A stretch of DNA of 44,884 nt from a bacterium (GCA_016125085.1 WGMM01000017.1:1-44884), one strand, 5' to 3'. Counted from the first letter of the stretch, positions 19,194 through 29,218 are shown. Notes: a model not told the origin generated them from the sequence alone. Program-made: numbers and translations.

Positions 19194-21140
19194 TCAGCGA
19201 TTGGCCGCGACTTTGGCCGGAGCGGCAGCCGGTGCCTCGTCGCGAACCGGTTCGGTCGCGTCACGGAGCAGTTCCGGACGACTCGGTACGGCCAGCACGA
19301 AATTCACCAGGTCCCAGATCTGCTGTGGCTTGAGCGTCGTTTCGTGCGCCGGCATCTTGGCACCGTTGATGCCCTTGGCGATTCGCCAGTAGATGTCGAT
19401 CGGCCGGCGGCCGCCCTTGTACGTGCCCGTGTTGATGTTCGCGGGACGCAGCGGCCATTGCCATTCATCCAGCGATGCCGTCCAGTCGGTCTGAATCTTG
19501 CCGTAGAAGTTCTTGACCTGACCGATCGACTCTTCCACCAGGGCCGTCACGATCGTGGCTGGGCCTGAATTCGCTTCGTCCAGCGGAACGACGGCCAGTT
19601 CGGTGGGTGGCGCTTCACGGTGCAGCAGCACATTCACCGTCGCACCAGGATAGTCATGCACGAGTTGTTCGCGAATCGATTCGCCTTGACGTTCGGCCCG
19701 GATACGAGCCAGGCGGAGCTGGTCTTCCGGCGCGTCCGCAGGTGCATCCACGAACCCGTTGTATGTGATCACCCAGCCGCGAGCGTCCGCGATGCCTGCC
19801 GCTGAGGCCAGTACGGCTTGACGAATTCCCGGCGAGAGGTCTTCCACCAGCTGCGGCTTCGTTCCTGCGGGAGCGACCACCTTGACCGAAGGTTTCGTCG
19901 CGGCGGCGTCCGTTTTCACGCTGACGTGGAGGCCGGCATATTCGTGAGGATGAATCGATTCGGCCGACACCGAAGAACTGCCAGGCATGGTAAGTTCGGC
20001 ATTCCAGCCATGGAACGGCTCATGGCCTTCCGAATGGTGGCCATGCCCGAAACCAGCGGCAGCCAGGCGGGACTCCCGTTCGGATTTGAGTTCCCGGAAT
20101 CGTTCGGCGGCTGAATCGATGATCGCGATCTGCCGGTCAAGATCCGAGTGCATGGACTGGAAGACGGCTTTCGTGAAAAGGACTTTCTCGAAGATCTTCT
20201 TGTCCACGAAGCTCTTGCCGTCACCCTGACCCTTTACGCCATGACAGCCCCAGCATTCGAGGCGTTCGGCCGTTTTGCCCAGGAATAGCTCACGACCTCG
20301 CAGAATGGACTCGTTGGACGATGCCACGCGAGGTGCGGGAGGGTTCATCACCTGCTCTTCAGCCTGCTTCCACTTGTCGGCGACCATCGTCGCCGTTTCG
20401 AGGGCGCGAGGATAGATTTTCGAATTCGCGGGTTCTTTCGCCCAGTCGATCAGGGCGAAATTCTGGCCCTTGTCCGCATCGATCTCTTCGTCCCATGCAC
20501 CATCGGCGACGTCCTGAGCGATCAGGACTTCCGACTCGCCCCGGATCGACAGGAAAATCACGTAGTCGATGACCTGCTGAATTTCCGAAGGGGTCATCAG
20601 GGCTTCGAATCCCGGCATCGAAGTGCCGTGAATACCGTAATTCACCGTTCGCCAGAGGTCATCGCGAGTCGGCTTGGCGCCGGCGGTGGTGGACGTGAAC
20701 TTGTAAATGCCCTTGCGGTAATCCCGGGGCCGTGGATACAGGAAGTCTGCCGTGGGGCCGGCACCGTCGCCGGTCACGCCATGGCAATGCAGGCAGTGCT
20801 TGCGGTAGAGCTGATAGCCGCCACCGATCTGGGTCTTCGCACCCGTGGCGTCGACGACGGCCAGGGGTTTGCGTTCGCCATTCGAATCCGTAACGAAGTT
20901 TGCCAGATAGGCACCGCCGTTACGCAGGCCAAGTCCGCGGGGGACCTTGATTTCGCGAGGGGACGGCCCGAATAGTTCGGCGAGGGCGCGAACGGCCGCT
21001 TCCTGCTTCACAGGTTCCGCGATATCCGTGACGACTTTCGCTTTCGAGTAGGTCAGCGGAAACGCTTCGAACTCTCCCGCACACCCGCCCAACAGGGTGC
21101 AAAAACCAGCAGTCAGAAGTCGAAAAGCCGTGGATCTCAC
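19194..21140 (-). CDS. Dihaem cytochrome c lipoprotein, second haem domain interrupted
   Basis: 648 aa from a GTG at 21140. GGGAGG lies 9 nt upstream, and this start yields a short ideal lipoprotein signal (MRSTAFRLL, lipobox LGGC, Cys20). Longer frames reach a TTG at 21290 inside the promoter or an ATG at 21206 without a Shine-Dalgarno. Haem motif 1 is CLHCH (116-120) with Met near 175 (GTSMPGF). Haem motif 2 is CWGCH (296-300), but the rest of that fold (WPLRPANINTGTYKGG, then GINGAKMPAH with Met596) appears only after about 240 intervening residues. It resembles the cytochrome c subunits of planctomycete alternative complex III clusters. As the first gene upstream of coxB it is the likely electron donor to CuA. 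Confidence 0.85.
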   Translation of the reverse strand: MRSTAFRLLTAGFCTLLGGCAGEFEAFPLTYSKAKVVTDIAEPVKQEAAVRALAELFGPSPREIKVPRGLGLRNGGAYLANFVTDSNGERKPLAVVDATGAKTQIGGGYQLYRKHCLHCHGVTGDGAGPTADFLYPRPRDYRKGIYKFTSTTAGAKPTRDDLWRTVNYGIHGTSMPGFEALMTPSEIQQVIDYVIFLSIRGESEVLIAQDVADGAWDEEIDADKGQNFALIDWAKEPANSKIYPRALETATMVADKWKQAEEQVMNPPAPRVASSNESILRGRELFLGKTAERLECWGCHGVKGQGDGKSFVDKKIFEKVLFTKAVFQSMHSDLDRQIAIIDSAAERFRELKSERESRLAAAGFGHGHHSEGHEPFHGWNAELTMPGSSSVSAESIHPHEYAGLHVSVKTDAAATKPSVKVVAPAGTKPQLVEDLSPGIRQAVLASAAGIADARGWVITYNGFVDAPADAPEDQLRLARIRAERQGESIREQLVHDYPGATVNVLLHREAPPTELAVVPLDEANSGPATIVTALVEESIGQVKNFYGKIQTDWTASLDEWQWPLRPANINTGTYKGGRRPIDIYWRIAKGINGAKMPAHETTLKPQQIWDLVNFVLAVPSRPELLRDATEPVRDEAPAAAPAKVAANR

Positions 21141-21261
21141 CGTCTTGAACCTCCCAGCGCCGAGCGTACCAGGACCTGCTCGACCGCATGTAGATGTTTC
21201 CGTCATGACTTGATCTGGCATCCCCGGGCGGATTTCGTTCCGATCGAACGATCGTAAGGAA

Positions 21262-21290
21262 ATTTTAGTCCTGCGCGGGAATCCTCTCAA
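21262..21290 (-). promoter_or_regulatory. Promoter of the cytochrome c-cox operon
   Basis: On the minus strand TTGAGA (21285-21290, 5/6) and TAAAAT (21262-21267, 5/6) are separated by exactly 17 nt. Transcription would start near 21255, giving a leader of about 115 nt before the GTG at 21140. The boxes sit in a locally AT-rich gap between the atpC terminator-like hairpin and the cytochrome gene, as expected for the start of a separate transcription unit. Confidence 0.7.
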
Positions 21291-21343
21291 GCCGATAGCG
21301 ACCTTTCGGAAATTTCTGCAATTCCGAAAATTCCGAAACGTAC

Positions 21344-21365
21344 GAAATCCGCATAAGCGGATTTC
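21344..21365 (-). terminator. Hairpin after atpC, end of atp operon
   Basis: GAAATCCGC and GCGGATTTC are perfect 9-bp inverted copies with a 4-nt loop, starting 30 nt beyond the atpC stop. No long U-run follows, but the region is AT-rich (repeated TTCGGAA-type words). It most likely terminates or protects the atp transcript before the cox promoter. Confidence 0.55.
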
Positions 21366-21394
21366 ACGTCGCGATCAGGCCGCGAGAGGGGACG

Positions 21395-21841
21395 TCATTT
21401 CGTCCGTTTCGCCATCCTCAGGCGTGTACGCAGTTTGTCGATTTCGGTCAGGCGCGCTTCGATCGAAACATCGTCCGAGGCTGGACGGGATCGGGCCGAG
21501 GCCAGATCCTTTTCGATCTCTTCCGCTCGCAAGCCCGTCGCTTCCTGTGCACGGTTGGTCAGAATCACGACATGATTGTCGCGAATCTGCAGAAACCCGC
21601 CGTCGAGGAAGTAGTTCTTGTCGAGCGTAGCGAGCTTCAGCCGGAGAGAACCGTAACCCAGTCGAGCGATGACCGGGTCGTGGTTTTTGGCGATACCGAA
21701 TTCACCGTCGGGCAGCGGCACCACCACCTGGCGAACCCATTCGTCGAGGACGATTCGCTCGGGCGTCACGACCTGGCAACGAATCGCCAGGTCGGGTGAT
21801 GGCGGGGTATCCGATCGGGTTTCCGTCGATCCGGTGGACAT
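21395..21841 (-). CDS. atpC: ATP synthase F1 subunit epsilon
   Basis: 148 aa. After a short N-terminal extension, IRCQVVTPERIVLDEWVRQVVVPLPDGEFGI is the beta-sandwich domain of epsilon, with FLDGGFLQIRDNHVVILTNRA following. The C-terminal helical hairpin (about 100-148) is present, so the inhibitory domain seems intact. Epsilon sits in the central stalk with gamma and couples rotation to catalysis. It is the last gene of the atp operon, 39 bp after atpD. Confidence 0.95.
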   Translation of the reverse strand: MSTGSTETRSDTPPSPDLAIRCQVVTPERIVLDEWVRQVVVPLPDGEFGIAKNHDPVIARLGYGSLRLKLATLDKNYFLDGGFLQIRDNHVVILTNRAQEATGLRAEEIEKDLASARSRPASDDVSIEARLTEIDKLRTRLRMAKRTK

Positions 21842-21880
21842 TGCGGGGTGTGCTCCTCAAAGCGTTCGAACGGAACTCGA

Positions 21881-23320
<1,440 letters not shown>

Positions 23321-23388
23321 TTATCCTTATGCGGTTGATAGACGGAAAATCGTTCGGTGAATTCGTGTGGAGATGTGCCGGAACCCGA

Positions 23389-24309
23389 TCATTCGAGGGC
23401 CGCGACGGCACCGATGATTTCGGAAAGTTCGCGGGTAATCTGGGCCTGACGGGCACGGTTGTACAGCCGTGACAATGTCTTGCTCATGTCCTCGGCGTTC
23501 TCGGTCGCCCCCTTCATCGCCACCATGCGGGCAATCTGCTCGCTCACCGCGGCGTCCAGGAAGCACTTGAAGAGGCGCACCTTGAATGCGACGGGTACGA
23601 TCTCTTCGAGAATGCTCGAAGCGTCGGGGAGAAATGCGTAGGGCACGTTCTCGGAGCGGGATTTCGCCGGGGCGGCGGAATCCTGCTTGCGGCTCCGCGC
23701 GGAAGTCTGAAGCGACGATACGTCGAGACTCGCCAGCGGCAGGAGAGATTCGACAACCGCTTCCTGACGGGCGACGGTGCGGAATTTGGTGTAGGCGACG
23801 TCGACGCGGTCGATCTTGCCCGAGACGAAGAGCGAAATGTATCGCTCCGCGATCTCTTCGACTTCCGAAAACTGCGGCCGGTCTTCGAAGTGCGTGAAGT
23901 TCTTTTCCGTCTTGATCCCCTGGAAGCGCAGGAAATTGATGCCCCGCTTGCCGGCGACTTCGAGTACGGTCGAGATGCCTTCGAGCTCGTTGTTCTGACG
24001 CGTCCGGATCGCCTGACGCAGGACGTTCGCGTTGTATCCGCCGGCAAGGCCCCGATTGCTTGTCAGAACCAGCAGAACGGAGTTCTTCGGCTCAGGACGT
24101 GCCTCGAGCAGGGGGTGCTTCACGTCGGACTGGGAGCCACCCAGATCCTGGACGATTTCGGCGATCTTGCGGGTGTAGGCTTCCGCCTCGGTCGCCCGGT
24201 CGAGCGCTTTCTTGAACCGCGCGGTGGCGATGAGTTCCATCGTCCGCGTGATTTTCTTGATGTTCTGGACCGCCTTGCGGCGTTCGATGATGGCACGGGC
24301 CTTGGCCAT
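23389..24309 (-). CDS. atpG: ATP synthase F1 subunit gamma
   Basis: 306 aa. The N-terminal helix with IIERRKAVQNIKKITRTMEL and the C-terminal helix MKGATENAEDMSKTLSRLYN with QITRELSEIIGA are the coiled-coil shaft segments of gamma. It is somewhat longer than the roughly 290-aa norm because of a charged stretch (SARSRKQDSAAPAKSRS, near 203-219) in the globular part. It forms the rotating central stalk and lies between atpA and atpD. Confidence 0.96.
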   Translation of the reverse strand: MAKARAIIERRKAVQNIKKITRTMELIATARFKKALDRATEAEAYTRKIAEIVQDLGGSQSDVKHPLLEARPEPKNSVLLVLTSNRGLAGGYNANVLRQAIRTRQNNELEGISTVLEVAGKRGINFLRFQGIKTEKNFTHFEDRPQFSEVEEIAERYISLFVSGKIDRVDVAYTKFRTVARQEAVVESLLPLASLDVSSLQTSARSRKQDSAAPAKSRSENVPYAFLPDASSILEEIVPVAFKVRLFKCFLDAAVSEQIARMVAMKGATENAEDMSKTLSRLYNRARQAQITRELSEIIGAVAALE

Positions 24310-24399
24310 GGTCGATGATGCTTCCCGGAGTCGAGTCGATTGCAGGAATGGATCGGCGGGCGTCGATCGAAATCGCCACCCGCCACGAATCCGAAGGCC

Positions 24400-26112
24400 T
24401 TATTTGCCGGCCCCGACGAGTTCGCCAGCCGATTTCTTCAGGCCAGCCATGAAGTCCGAGTTGTAATCCTCAAGTGCCTTCTTCAGGCCCGTCAGGACTT
24501 CGTCGGAAAGCTTCTGTTGCTTGAGCAGCAGATTCCTGACTTCGGAACGCTGCTCCCGCACGAACTGAAGGAAACCCTTCTCCCATTCCCGAACCTTGTT
24601 CACGGGAACGTTGTCGAGATAACCTTCCGTACCGGCGTAGATCACCATGACCTGGTCGACGGCATTGAGAGGCTCATACATAGGCTGCTTGAGCAGTTCC
24701 ACCATGCGGTAACCGCGGTCGAGCTGCAGCTGCGTGGCCTTGTCCAGTTCGGTTCCGAGCTGGGCGAACGCTTCCAGTTCACGGAAGGCGGCCAGGTCAA
24801 GCCGCAAACCGCCGGCGACCTTCTTCATCGCCGGAATCTGGGCCTTGCCACCCACGCGGCTGACCGAGATACCGACGTCGACGGCAGGCCGCACACCCGC
24901 GAAGAACAGGTTCGGCTGAAGGTAGATCTGGCCGTCCGTGATCGAAATCACGTTCGTCGGAATGTAGGCCGAGACTTCGCCTTCGAGAGTTTCGATGATC
25001 GGCAGAGCTGTCATCGAACCGCCCGAGGTATCGGTCTTGACCACTTCGTGGCCGTCGGCGTACTTCGACTTCAGCTCATGCGTGGCCTCTTCGTGGCCTG
25101 GCACGCCCAGATAGAATTTGCCGTTCACGCCCGACTTCTCGTCGATCGGCTTCTTGTCGCCTTCGGCACGCTTCTTGATGATCACGTACTTGTTGGCGAG
25201 CTTGGCCGAACGTTCCAGCAGACGGCTGTGGGCGTAGAACACGTCGCCAGGAAAAGCTTCGCGGCCCGGCGGACGCCGCAGGAGCAGCGACAGTTCGCGG
25301 TAAGCCACGGCCTGCTTCGAAAGATCGTCATACACGCACAGGGTCGGCATGCCCTTTTCGTACATGAAGTACTCGGCCATGGCACAGCCGGCATATGGTG
25401 CGATGTACTGCAGCGGAGCCGGGTCGGACGCTCCAGCCGCGACGACGATCGTGTAGTCCATGGCGCCGTAACGGTGCAGAACGTCCACGAGCGCGGCCGT
25501 GGTCGATTCCTTCTGGGCGACAGCGACGTAAACGCAGATCACGCCCTGACCCTTCTGGTTCAGGATGGCGTCGATCGCAATGGCCGTCTTGCCCGTTTTG
25601 CGGTCACCGATGATCAGTTCCCGCTGGCCGCGGCCGATCGGGATCATGGCGTCGATCGCCTTGATACCGGTCTGAAGCGGTTCGTCGACCGGCTGACGTT
25701 CGGCGATGCCCGGGGCCGTCGATTCGACGAGCCGTGACAGGTTCGTTACGATCGGGCCTTTGTTGTCGATCGGTTCGCCGAGCGGGTTGACGACCCGGCC
25801 CACCATCGCCTCGCCGACGGGCACACGCAGAAGCTGCGATGTCGCCGTGACTGTTTCGCCTTCGTGAATCTGCTTGTAATCGCCCAGGATGATCACGCCG
25901 ACGGAAGTCTCTTCAAGGTTGAAGGCCAACCCCTTGACGCCGTTCTGGAACGTCACCATCTCACCGGTCATCACGTTGGTGAGACCGTGGACACGAGCGA
26001 TACCGTCACCGACTTCGACCACCTGTCCGACTTCGGACTTGGTCGTTTGAGCCTGAAACTGCTCGATCTCACGCTGAAGTATGGAGCTGATCTCGTCGGC
26101 TCTGAATTTCAT
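24400..26112 (-). CDS. atpA: ATP synthase F1 subunit alpha with lineage-specific insert
   Basis: 570 aa from the ATG at 26112. GGAAGGA lies 7 nt upstream, and the standard alpha N-terminus ([17 protein letters not shown]) starts here; a longer frame to 26193 is not needed. The P-loop is GDRKTGKT (169-176). The chain is about 60 aa longer than usual because some 50 extra residues (about 308-362) separate ERSAKL from [12 protein letters not shown], where typical alpha subunits need only about eight. The insert is charged and contains no obvious domain. The first 44 bp overlap the 3' end of atpH. Alpha carries non-catalytic nucleotide sites in F1. Confidence 0.97.
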   Translation of the reverse strand: MKFRADEISSILQREIEQFQAQTTKSEVGQVVEVGDGIARVHGLTNVMTGEMVTFQNGVKGLAFNLEETSVGVIILGDYKQIHEGETVTATSQLLRVPVGEAMVGRVVNPLGEPIDNKGPIVTNLSRLVESTAPGIAERQPVDEPLQTGIKAIDAMIPIGRGQRELIIGDRKTGKTAIAIDAILNQKGQGVICVYVAVAQKESTTAALVDVLHRYGAMDYTIVVAAGASDPAPLQYIAPYAGCAMAEYFMYEKGMPTLCVYDDLSKQAVAYRELSLLLRRPPGREAFPGDVFYAHSRLLERSAKLANKYVIIKKRAEGDKKPIDEKSGVNGKFYLGVPGHEEATHELKSKYADGHEVVKTDTSGGSMTALPIIETLEGEVSAYIPTNVISITDGQIYLQPNLFFAGVRPAVDVGISVSRVGGKAQIPAMKKVAGGLRLDLAAFRELEAFAQLGTELDKATQLQLDRGYRMVELLKQPMYEPLNAVDQVMVIYAGTEGYLDNVPVNKVREWEKGFLQFVREQRSEVRNLLLKQQKLSDEVLTGLKKALEDYNSDFMAGLKKSAGELVGAGK

Positions 26113-26698
26113 GGATTTTTCCTTCCAACAGGTTCTTGCGGAGCTGTTCGAGTCGGCTGCGAATGGAGGAATCGAACTGGAGATCCCCGACACGGATCAC
26201 CAGGCCCCCGATCAGGCTCGGGTCGACGGTCGTTTGAAGCACGGGCTCAAGGCCAAGACGGGCTTTCAGCGACTTCGTCAATGTATCGATCTGTTCGGTC
26301 GTCAGAATATTGGCGGAGGAGACGAGCACGCGAACCCGTCCGAGAAGTCTGTCCGAATCACGGGTCACCCGGTCCGCCAGAGCAGGCAGGAGACCGAGAC
26401 GACCTTTGGAATTCAGAACTCTCAGAAGGTTCGTCACAAGGGGGTGAGCCTTGCCTTCGAACGTTTTGGTCAGAATGGCATCGACTTCATCCGTCGAACG
26501 GCCGGATCCGATCAGACGGTCGAGCGATCCGGGCGCAGCGGAAAAGACTTTGGCCACTTCGCCCAGCTCTTCCACGACTTCACGAACCGCTCCGGCTTTG
26601 GCCGCCGCGGACAGAATCGCTTCGCCATAAACCCTGGAGAGTTCGACGAGGTCTTCGTCGAATACCGTGGGAGCCTGAACCGCGGCATGCTCAGCCAT
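26069..26698 (-). CDS. atpH: ATP synthase subunit delta
   Basis: 209 aa, slightly long for the family. The N-terminal helical domain ([17 protein letters not shown]) and the conserved C-terminal segment [29 protein letters not shown] identify delta (OSCP), which links F1 to the peripheral stalk. The start lies 1 bp after the atpF stop, and its 3' end overlaps atpA by 44 bp, an unusually large overlap that implies coupled translation. Confidence 0.95.
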   Translation of the reverse strand: MAEHAAVQAPTVFDEDLVELSRVYGEAILSAAAKAGAVREVVEELGEVAKVFSAAPGSLDRLIGSGRSTDEVDAILTKTFEGKAHPLVTNLLRVLNSKGRLGLLPALADRVTRDSDRLLGRVRVLVSSANILTTEQIDTLTKSLKARLGLEPVLQTTVDPSLIGGLVIRVGDLQFDSSIRSRLEQLRKNLLEGKIHEIQSRRDQLHTSA

Positions 26699-26699
26699 G

Positions 26700-27425
26700 T
26701 CAGGACTTGCTCCCTACGACGCCAGAGATACCGAATGCGGATGCGTCGGGAAGTTCGGCTGCGGAAATTTCCACAAGCCGCTTATGCTCTTCCGGGGTCA
26801 AGCTCTTCTGCAGAACCTTGCCCGCGACCTGCACGGAGACGTCAGCGGCTTTCGACCAGATCTGGACGAGAGCTTCGTCCCGAGCCTGGACGATTTCCTT
26901 CTGAGCCCGGTCCTTCAGAGATTCCGACTCAGCCTGGGCCTTGCCCACGATTTCCTGGGCCGTGGTCGAAGCGTCCCGCCTTGCTTCGTCCAGCAAAGAC
27001 TTGATCTTGTCCGAAGCGGACGCCATCTCGGCCTTGTACTGCCGCAGAAGGCCCTCGGCCTCGTTGCGGGCTTTTTCGGTATCCTCGAGCACGGCCTGAA
27101 GATGATGCTCACGATCGTGCATGGCCGCGACGATCGGCTTCCACCCGAATTTCGTGGCCAATCCCAGCAACACCAGGAAAACCACTACTGTCCAGATGGC
27201 CAGAGGAGCCTGTTCGGCCATTTCTTCCGGCTTGAGCGGAATCAGGCTGGGGGTGCCATGGCCGCCTTCCGCACCATGACCGGCATCGGCCCCATGGGCA
27301 TCGTTGCCGTGAGCGGCGGCTGCCGGCTTGTCCTTCGAGGGAGTCGCGTGATCGTCCGCGGCGAAAGCCGTGAACGGAATCACGAGAACCAGAGTCGCCG
27401 CAAGGGCGAATAAGGTACGCGTCAT
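26700..27425 (-). CDS. atpF: ATP synthase F0 subunit b with signal peptide and His-rich linker
   Basis: 241 aa. Residues 1-23 are a cleavable-type signal peptide (hydrophobic core ending in FAA). A His/Gly/Ala-rich segment (about 24-60, repeated HG/HA pairs) follows, then the membrane helix WTVVVFLVLLGLATKFGWKPI that defines subunit b, and a long charged coiled coil to residue 215 or so (b dimer stalk). Ordinary b subunits are about 160-170 aa and start directly with the membrane helix. The N-terminal extension suggests an exported, possibly metal-binding tail on the outer side of the cytoplasmic membrane. Confidence 0.94.
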   Translation of the reverse strand: MTRTLFALAATLVLVIPFTAFAADDHATPSKDKPAAAAHGNDAHGADAGHGAEGGHGTPSLIPLKPEEMAEQAPLAIWTVVVFLVLLGLATKFGWKPIVAAMHDREHHLQAVLEDTEKARNEAEGLLRQYKAEMASASDKIKSLLDEARRDASTTAQEIVGKAQAESESLKDRAQKEIVQARDEALVQIWSKAADVSVQVAGKVLQKSLTPEEHKRLVEISAAELPDASAFGISGVVGSKS

Positions 27426-27466
27426 GATGTATGTTCCGGAACTGACGGCCGTCGTTAGGAAATTCC

Positions 27467-27492
27467 CGGGTGGCCCGGCGTCGAACCACCCG
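27467..27492 (-). other. Stem-loop between atpE and atpF
   Basis: CGGGTGG (27467-27473) and CCACCCG (27486-27492) are 7-bp inverted copies with a 12-nt loop in the 94-bp gap after atpE. No U-tract follows. A hairpin here could stabilise the upstream atpE message, which must be translated in excess over the other F0 subunits. Confidence 0.35.
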
Positions 27493-27519
27493 CGAACGGT
27501 ACGTATCGAACCTTGCGGA

Positions 27520-27828
27520 TCAATAACCGCTGGCGCTTCCCAACAGGAACAGCAGCAGTGCGAAGAACGTGAAGCCTTCGATCAGAGCCGCGGCGATGAT
27601 CATCGAGCTGGAGATGTTGCCGGCCACTTCCGGTTGACGGGCCATGCTCTCCACAGCTGCGCTGGCGAGCTTGCCGATACCCATGGCGGCGCCGAAGCAG
27701 ATCAGGCCGATGCCGATCGGCTTGAGCTGGGAGAAAGCCGCATTGCCGCCAGCTTCCTGAGCGAAAGCCATCACGGGAGCCAGAGCGATCACGGAGAACG
27801 CCAGGAACAGAACCTTCGTCAACTTCAT
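27520..27828 (-). CDS. atpE: ATP synthase F0 subunit c (proteolipid) with signal peptide
   Basis: 102 aa, of which 1-23 form a signal peptide (ending AFA before QE). The mature part is the two-helix c hairpin: helix 1 with GIGLICFGAAMGIGKL, the polar loop ARQPE, and helix 2 with the ion-binding E84 in ALIEGFTFF. Na+-type rings need Gln in helix 1 and Ser/Thr directly after the Glu; here Ile and Gly occupy those places, so proton coupling is inferred. GAGGAG lies 9 nt before the ATG. Signal-bearing c subunits are unusual outside a few lineages. Confidence 0.95.
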   Translation of the reverse strand: MKLTKVLFLAFSVIALAPVMAFAQEAGGNAAFSQLKPIGIGLICFGAAMGIGKLASAAVESMARQPEVAGNISSSMIIAAALIEGFTFFALLLFLLGSASGY

Positions 27829-27909
27829 CGAACAGAACTCCTCAGGCCGGTTAGGGCAGGTTGGGGAATCGGGGACCGTTCCCTCGAATCGATTCCAGTC
27901 CCGCTGATA

Positions 27910-28764
27910 TCAGTGGGCGTGCAGAACGGATCCGATGAAAAGGGCCGACAGGAACGTGAAAATGTACGCCTGGAGAAACGCGACCAGCAGTTCGAGACAA
28001 CTGATGAACACGGCTCCGAATACGCTGGCGGGCGTGACGACATAGAACAGACTTCCCGAAGCTTCCAGAATGAAACCCAGGATGACTGCGAGCACCAGGT
28101 GACCGGCTGTCATGTTGATGAACAAACGCACGGCCAGCACGAAGTGTTTGATCAGGAGCCCGACGAGTTCGATCACGAACATCAGGCACCACATCAGCGT
28201 GGACGGGATGTTGATCGATCCCTTCATCCCGAACTTCTCCAGGCTCATTTCGCCTGGAACTTCGAGATGCGGCACGAGATTCGTGAAGAATCCCCCGTAT
28301 CCATGAATCTCGGAACCTGCACGATAGACAGTCACGAACGTCATGAGGGCAAGCATGCCCGTGACGACGATGCTGCCTGTCGCCGAAGCTCCACCGGGAA
28401 CCATTCCCAGGAGATTGCTTACGAGGACGAAAAAGAAGATCGTCAGCAGGTAGGGCAGAAATTTGTATGCGTCATGGTCGCCGATCGCCGGCACGGCGAT
28501 CTTGTCCTTCACGAAATACACCAGGGACTCGACGATGTTCGGCAGAACACCTTTGGTCACATGATTGCGACGGATGTGACGGGCGTATGCGGCAGCGATC
28601 AGGATCACGATCGTCGCGGCGATCACTTCCATCACCATGTATCGCGTCAGAGCGAACTCACCGATGATCGGCAGATCGATCTTCGGCAGATGAAGCACGC
28701 GACCCCACGGGAGTTCGATCGTATCGTGATCGACGACGTGATCCAGAGGACTATGGCCTGCCAT
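27910..28764 (-). CDS. atpB: ATP synthase F0 subunit a
   Basis: 284 aa from the ATG at 28764 (MAGHSPLDHVVDH); a longer frame to 28938 would overlap atpZ and adds no recognisable sequence. Five or six membrane helices are present, with the essential Arg (R213) in AVRLFINMTAGH and the C-terminal helices CLELLVAFLQAYIFTFLSALF. Subunit a forms the proton half-channels against the c ring. The gene starts 17 bp after the atpZ stop. Confidence 0.95.
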   Translation of the reverse strand: MAGHSPLDHVVDHDTIELPWGRVLHLPKIDLPIIGEFALTRYMVMEVIAATIVILIAAAYARHIRRNHVTKGVLPNIVESLVYFVKDKIAVPAIGDHDAYKFLPYLLTIFFFVLVSNLLGMVPGGASATGSIVVTGMLALMTFVTVYRAGSEIHGYGGFFTNLVPHLEVPGEMSLEKFGMKGSINIPSTLMWCLMFVIELVGLLIKHFVLAVRLFINMTAGHLVLAVILGFILEASGSLFYVVTPASVFGAVFISCLELLVAFLQAYIFTFLSALFIGSVLHAH

Positions 28765-28781
28765 CGCAAGTATCCGGAGTT

Positions 28782-29012
28782 TCAGGGTTTGGGGTGTTTC
28801 GTCGAGGATTCCGCCGCGAAGCCGCGAATCTGGAATACCATCGACAGGAACCCGAGTAGGCTGCCGATCGTCACGCCTGCTGGTGAAATCGACAGCCAGC
28901 GATCCAACAGATACCCGATCGACGCCGGTACGATACATCCGAGAGCCATGGATATGACGCGTGATGCGATCCTGTAGGCTTCAGCGAACGTTCGGGCATC
29001 ATATACGGGCAT
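28782..29012 (-). CDS. atpZ: AtpZ/AtpI-like small membrane protein of the atp operon
   Basis: 76 aa from the ATG at 29012. Two transmembrane helices (about 19-38 and 44-62) with the short loop LDRWLSISPAG, followed by FLSMVFQIRGF, match the small F0 accessory proteins AtpZ/AtpI encoded just before atpB in many bacteria and implicated in c-ring assembly or Mg2+ supply. Without a search AtpI cannot be separated from AtpZ. A GTG at 29063 in the same frame lies between the -35 and -10 boxes of the likely promoter, which rules it out. Confidence 0.75.
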   Translation of the reverse strand: MPVYDARTFAEAYRIASRVISMALGCIVPASIGYLLDRWLSISPAGVTIGSLLGFLSMVFQIRGFAAESSTKHPKP

Positions 29013-29046
29013 GAGATTTGTTTTCGGAACCACTGAGCGATGGCAT

Positions 29047-29076
29047 AAGGTATCGACCGGCACCGAACGGTGTCAA
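29047..29076 (-). promoter_or_regulatory. Promoter of the atp operon
   Basis: On the minus strand TTGACA (29071-29076, perfect -35) is followed after 18 nt by TACCTT (29047-29052, 3/6 match to the -10). Transcription would begin near 29040, about 28 nt before the atpZ ATG at 29012. The perfect -35 and the position before the first gene of a nine-gene operon support it. Confidence 0.55.
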
Positions 29077-29162
29077 CATGCCGGCACAGAAAAATGCGAA
29101 AAATTTCACAATGTCTGCCGCCGCAAATTTTCGAGAGGCATCGCCGTGGCGGGCAGACTTGA

Positions 29163-29218
29163 GTCGTCTTGTGTCGTAAGTCCAATTCAATAAATCGGAT
29201 GAGTCGTGAGTAAGTCGT
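29163..29218 (+). repeat. Helically phased GTCGT boxes upstream of atp and DUF4912 genes
   Basis: GTCGT occurs at 29163, 29173, 29203 and 29214, that is, at spacings of 10, 30 and 11 bp, all close to whole helical turns. Longer context words are related (GAGTCGTCTT, GTGTCGTAAG, GAGTCGTGAG, TAAGTCGTTC). A related element, ATGACTCGTCAG (29224-29235), matches ATGAGTCGTGAG (29199-29210) at 10 of 12 positions. The cluster lies about 90-140 bp upstream of the atp -35 box on one side and about 75 bp upstream of the DUF4912 promoter on the other, so it could bind a regulator of either. The remaining part of the 500-bp gap (29013-29512) shows no gene. Confidence 0.4.

Noticed and set aside
21141..21290. 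N-terminal extension of the cytochrome c gene to a TTG at 21290 or an ATG at 21206
   Set aside because: The TTG lies in the -35 box of a strong promoter, and the ATG has no Shine-Dalgarno and would bury the lipoprotein signal.
27520..27828. Na+-translocating ATP synthase
   Set aside because: The c subunit lacks the helix-1 Gln and the Ser/Thr after the Glu that coordinate Na+; the operon order is that of ordinary F-type enzymes.
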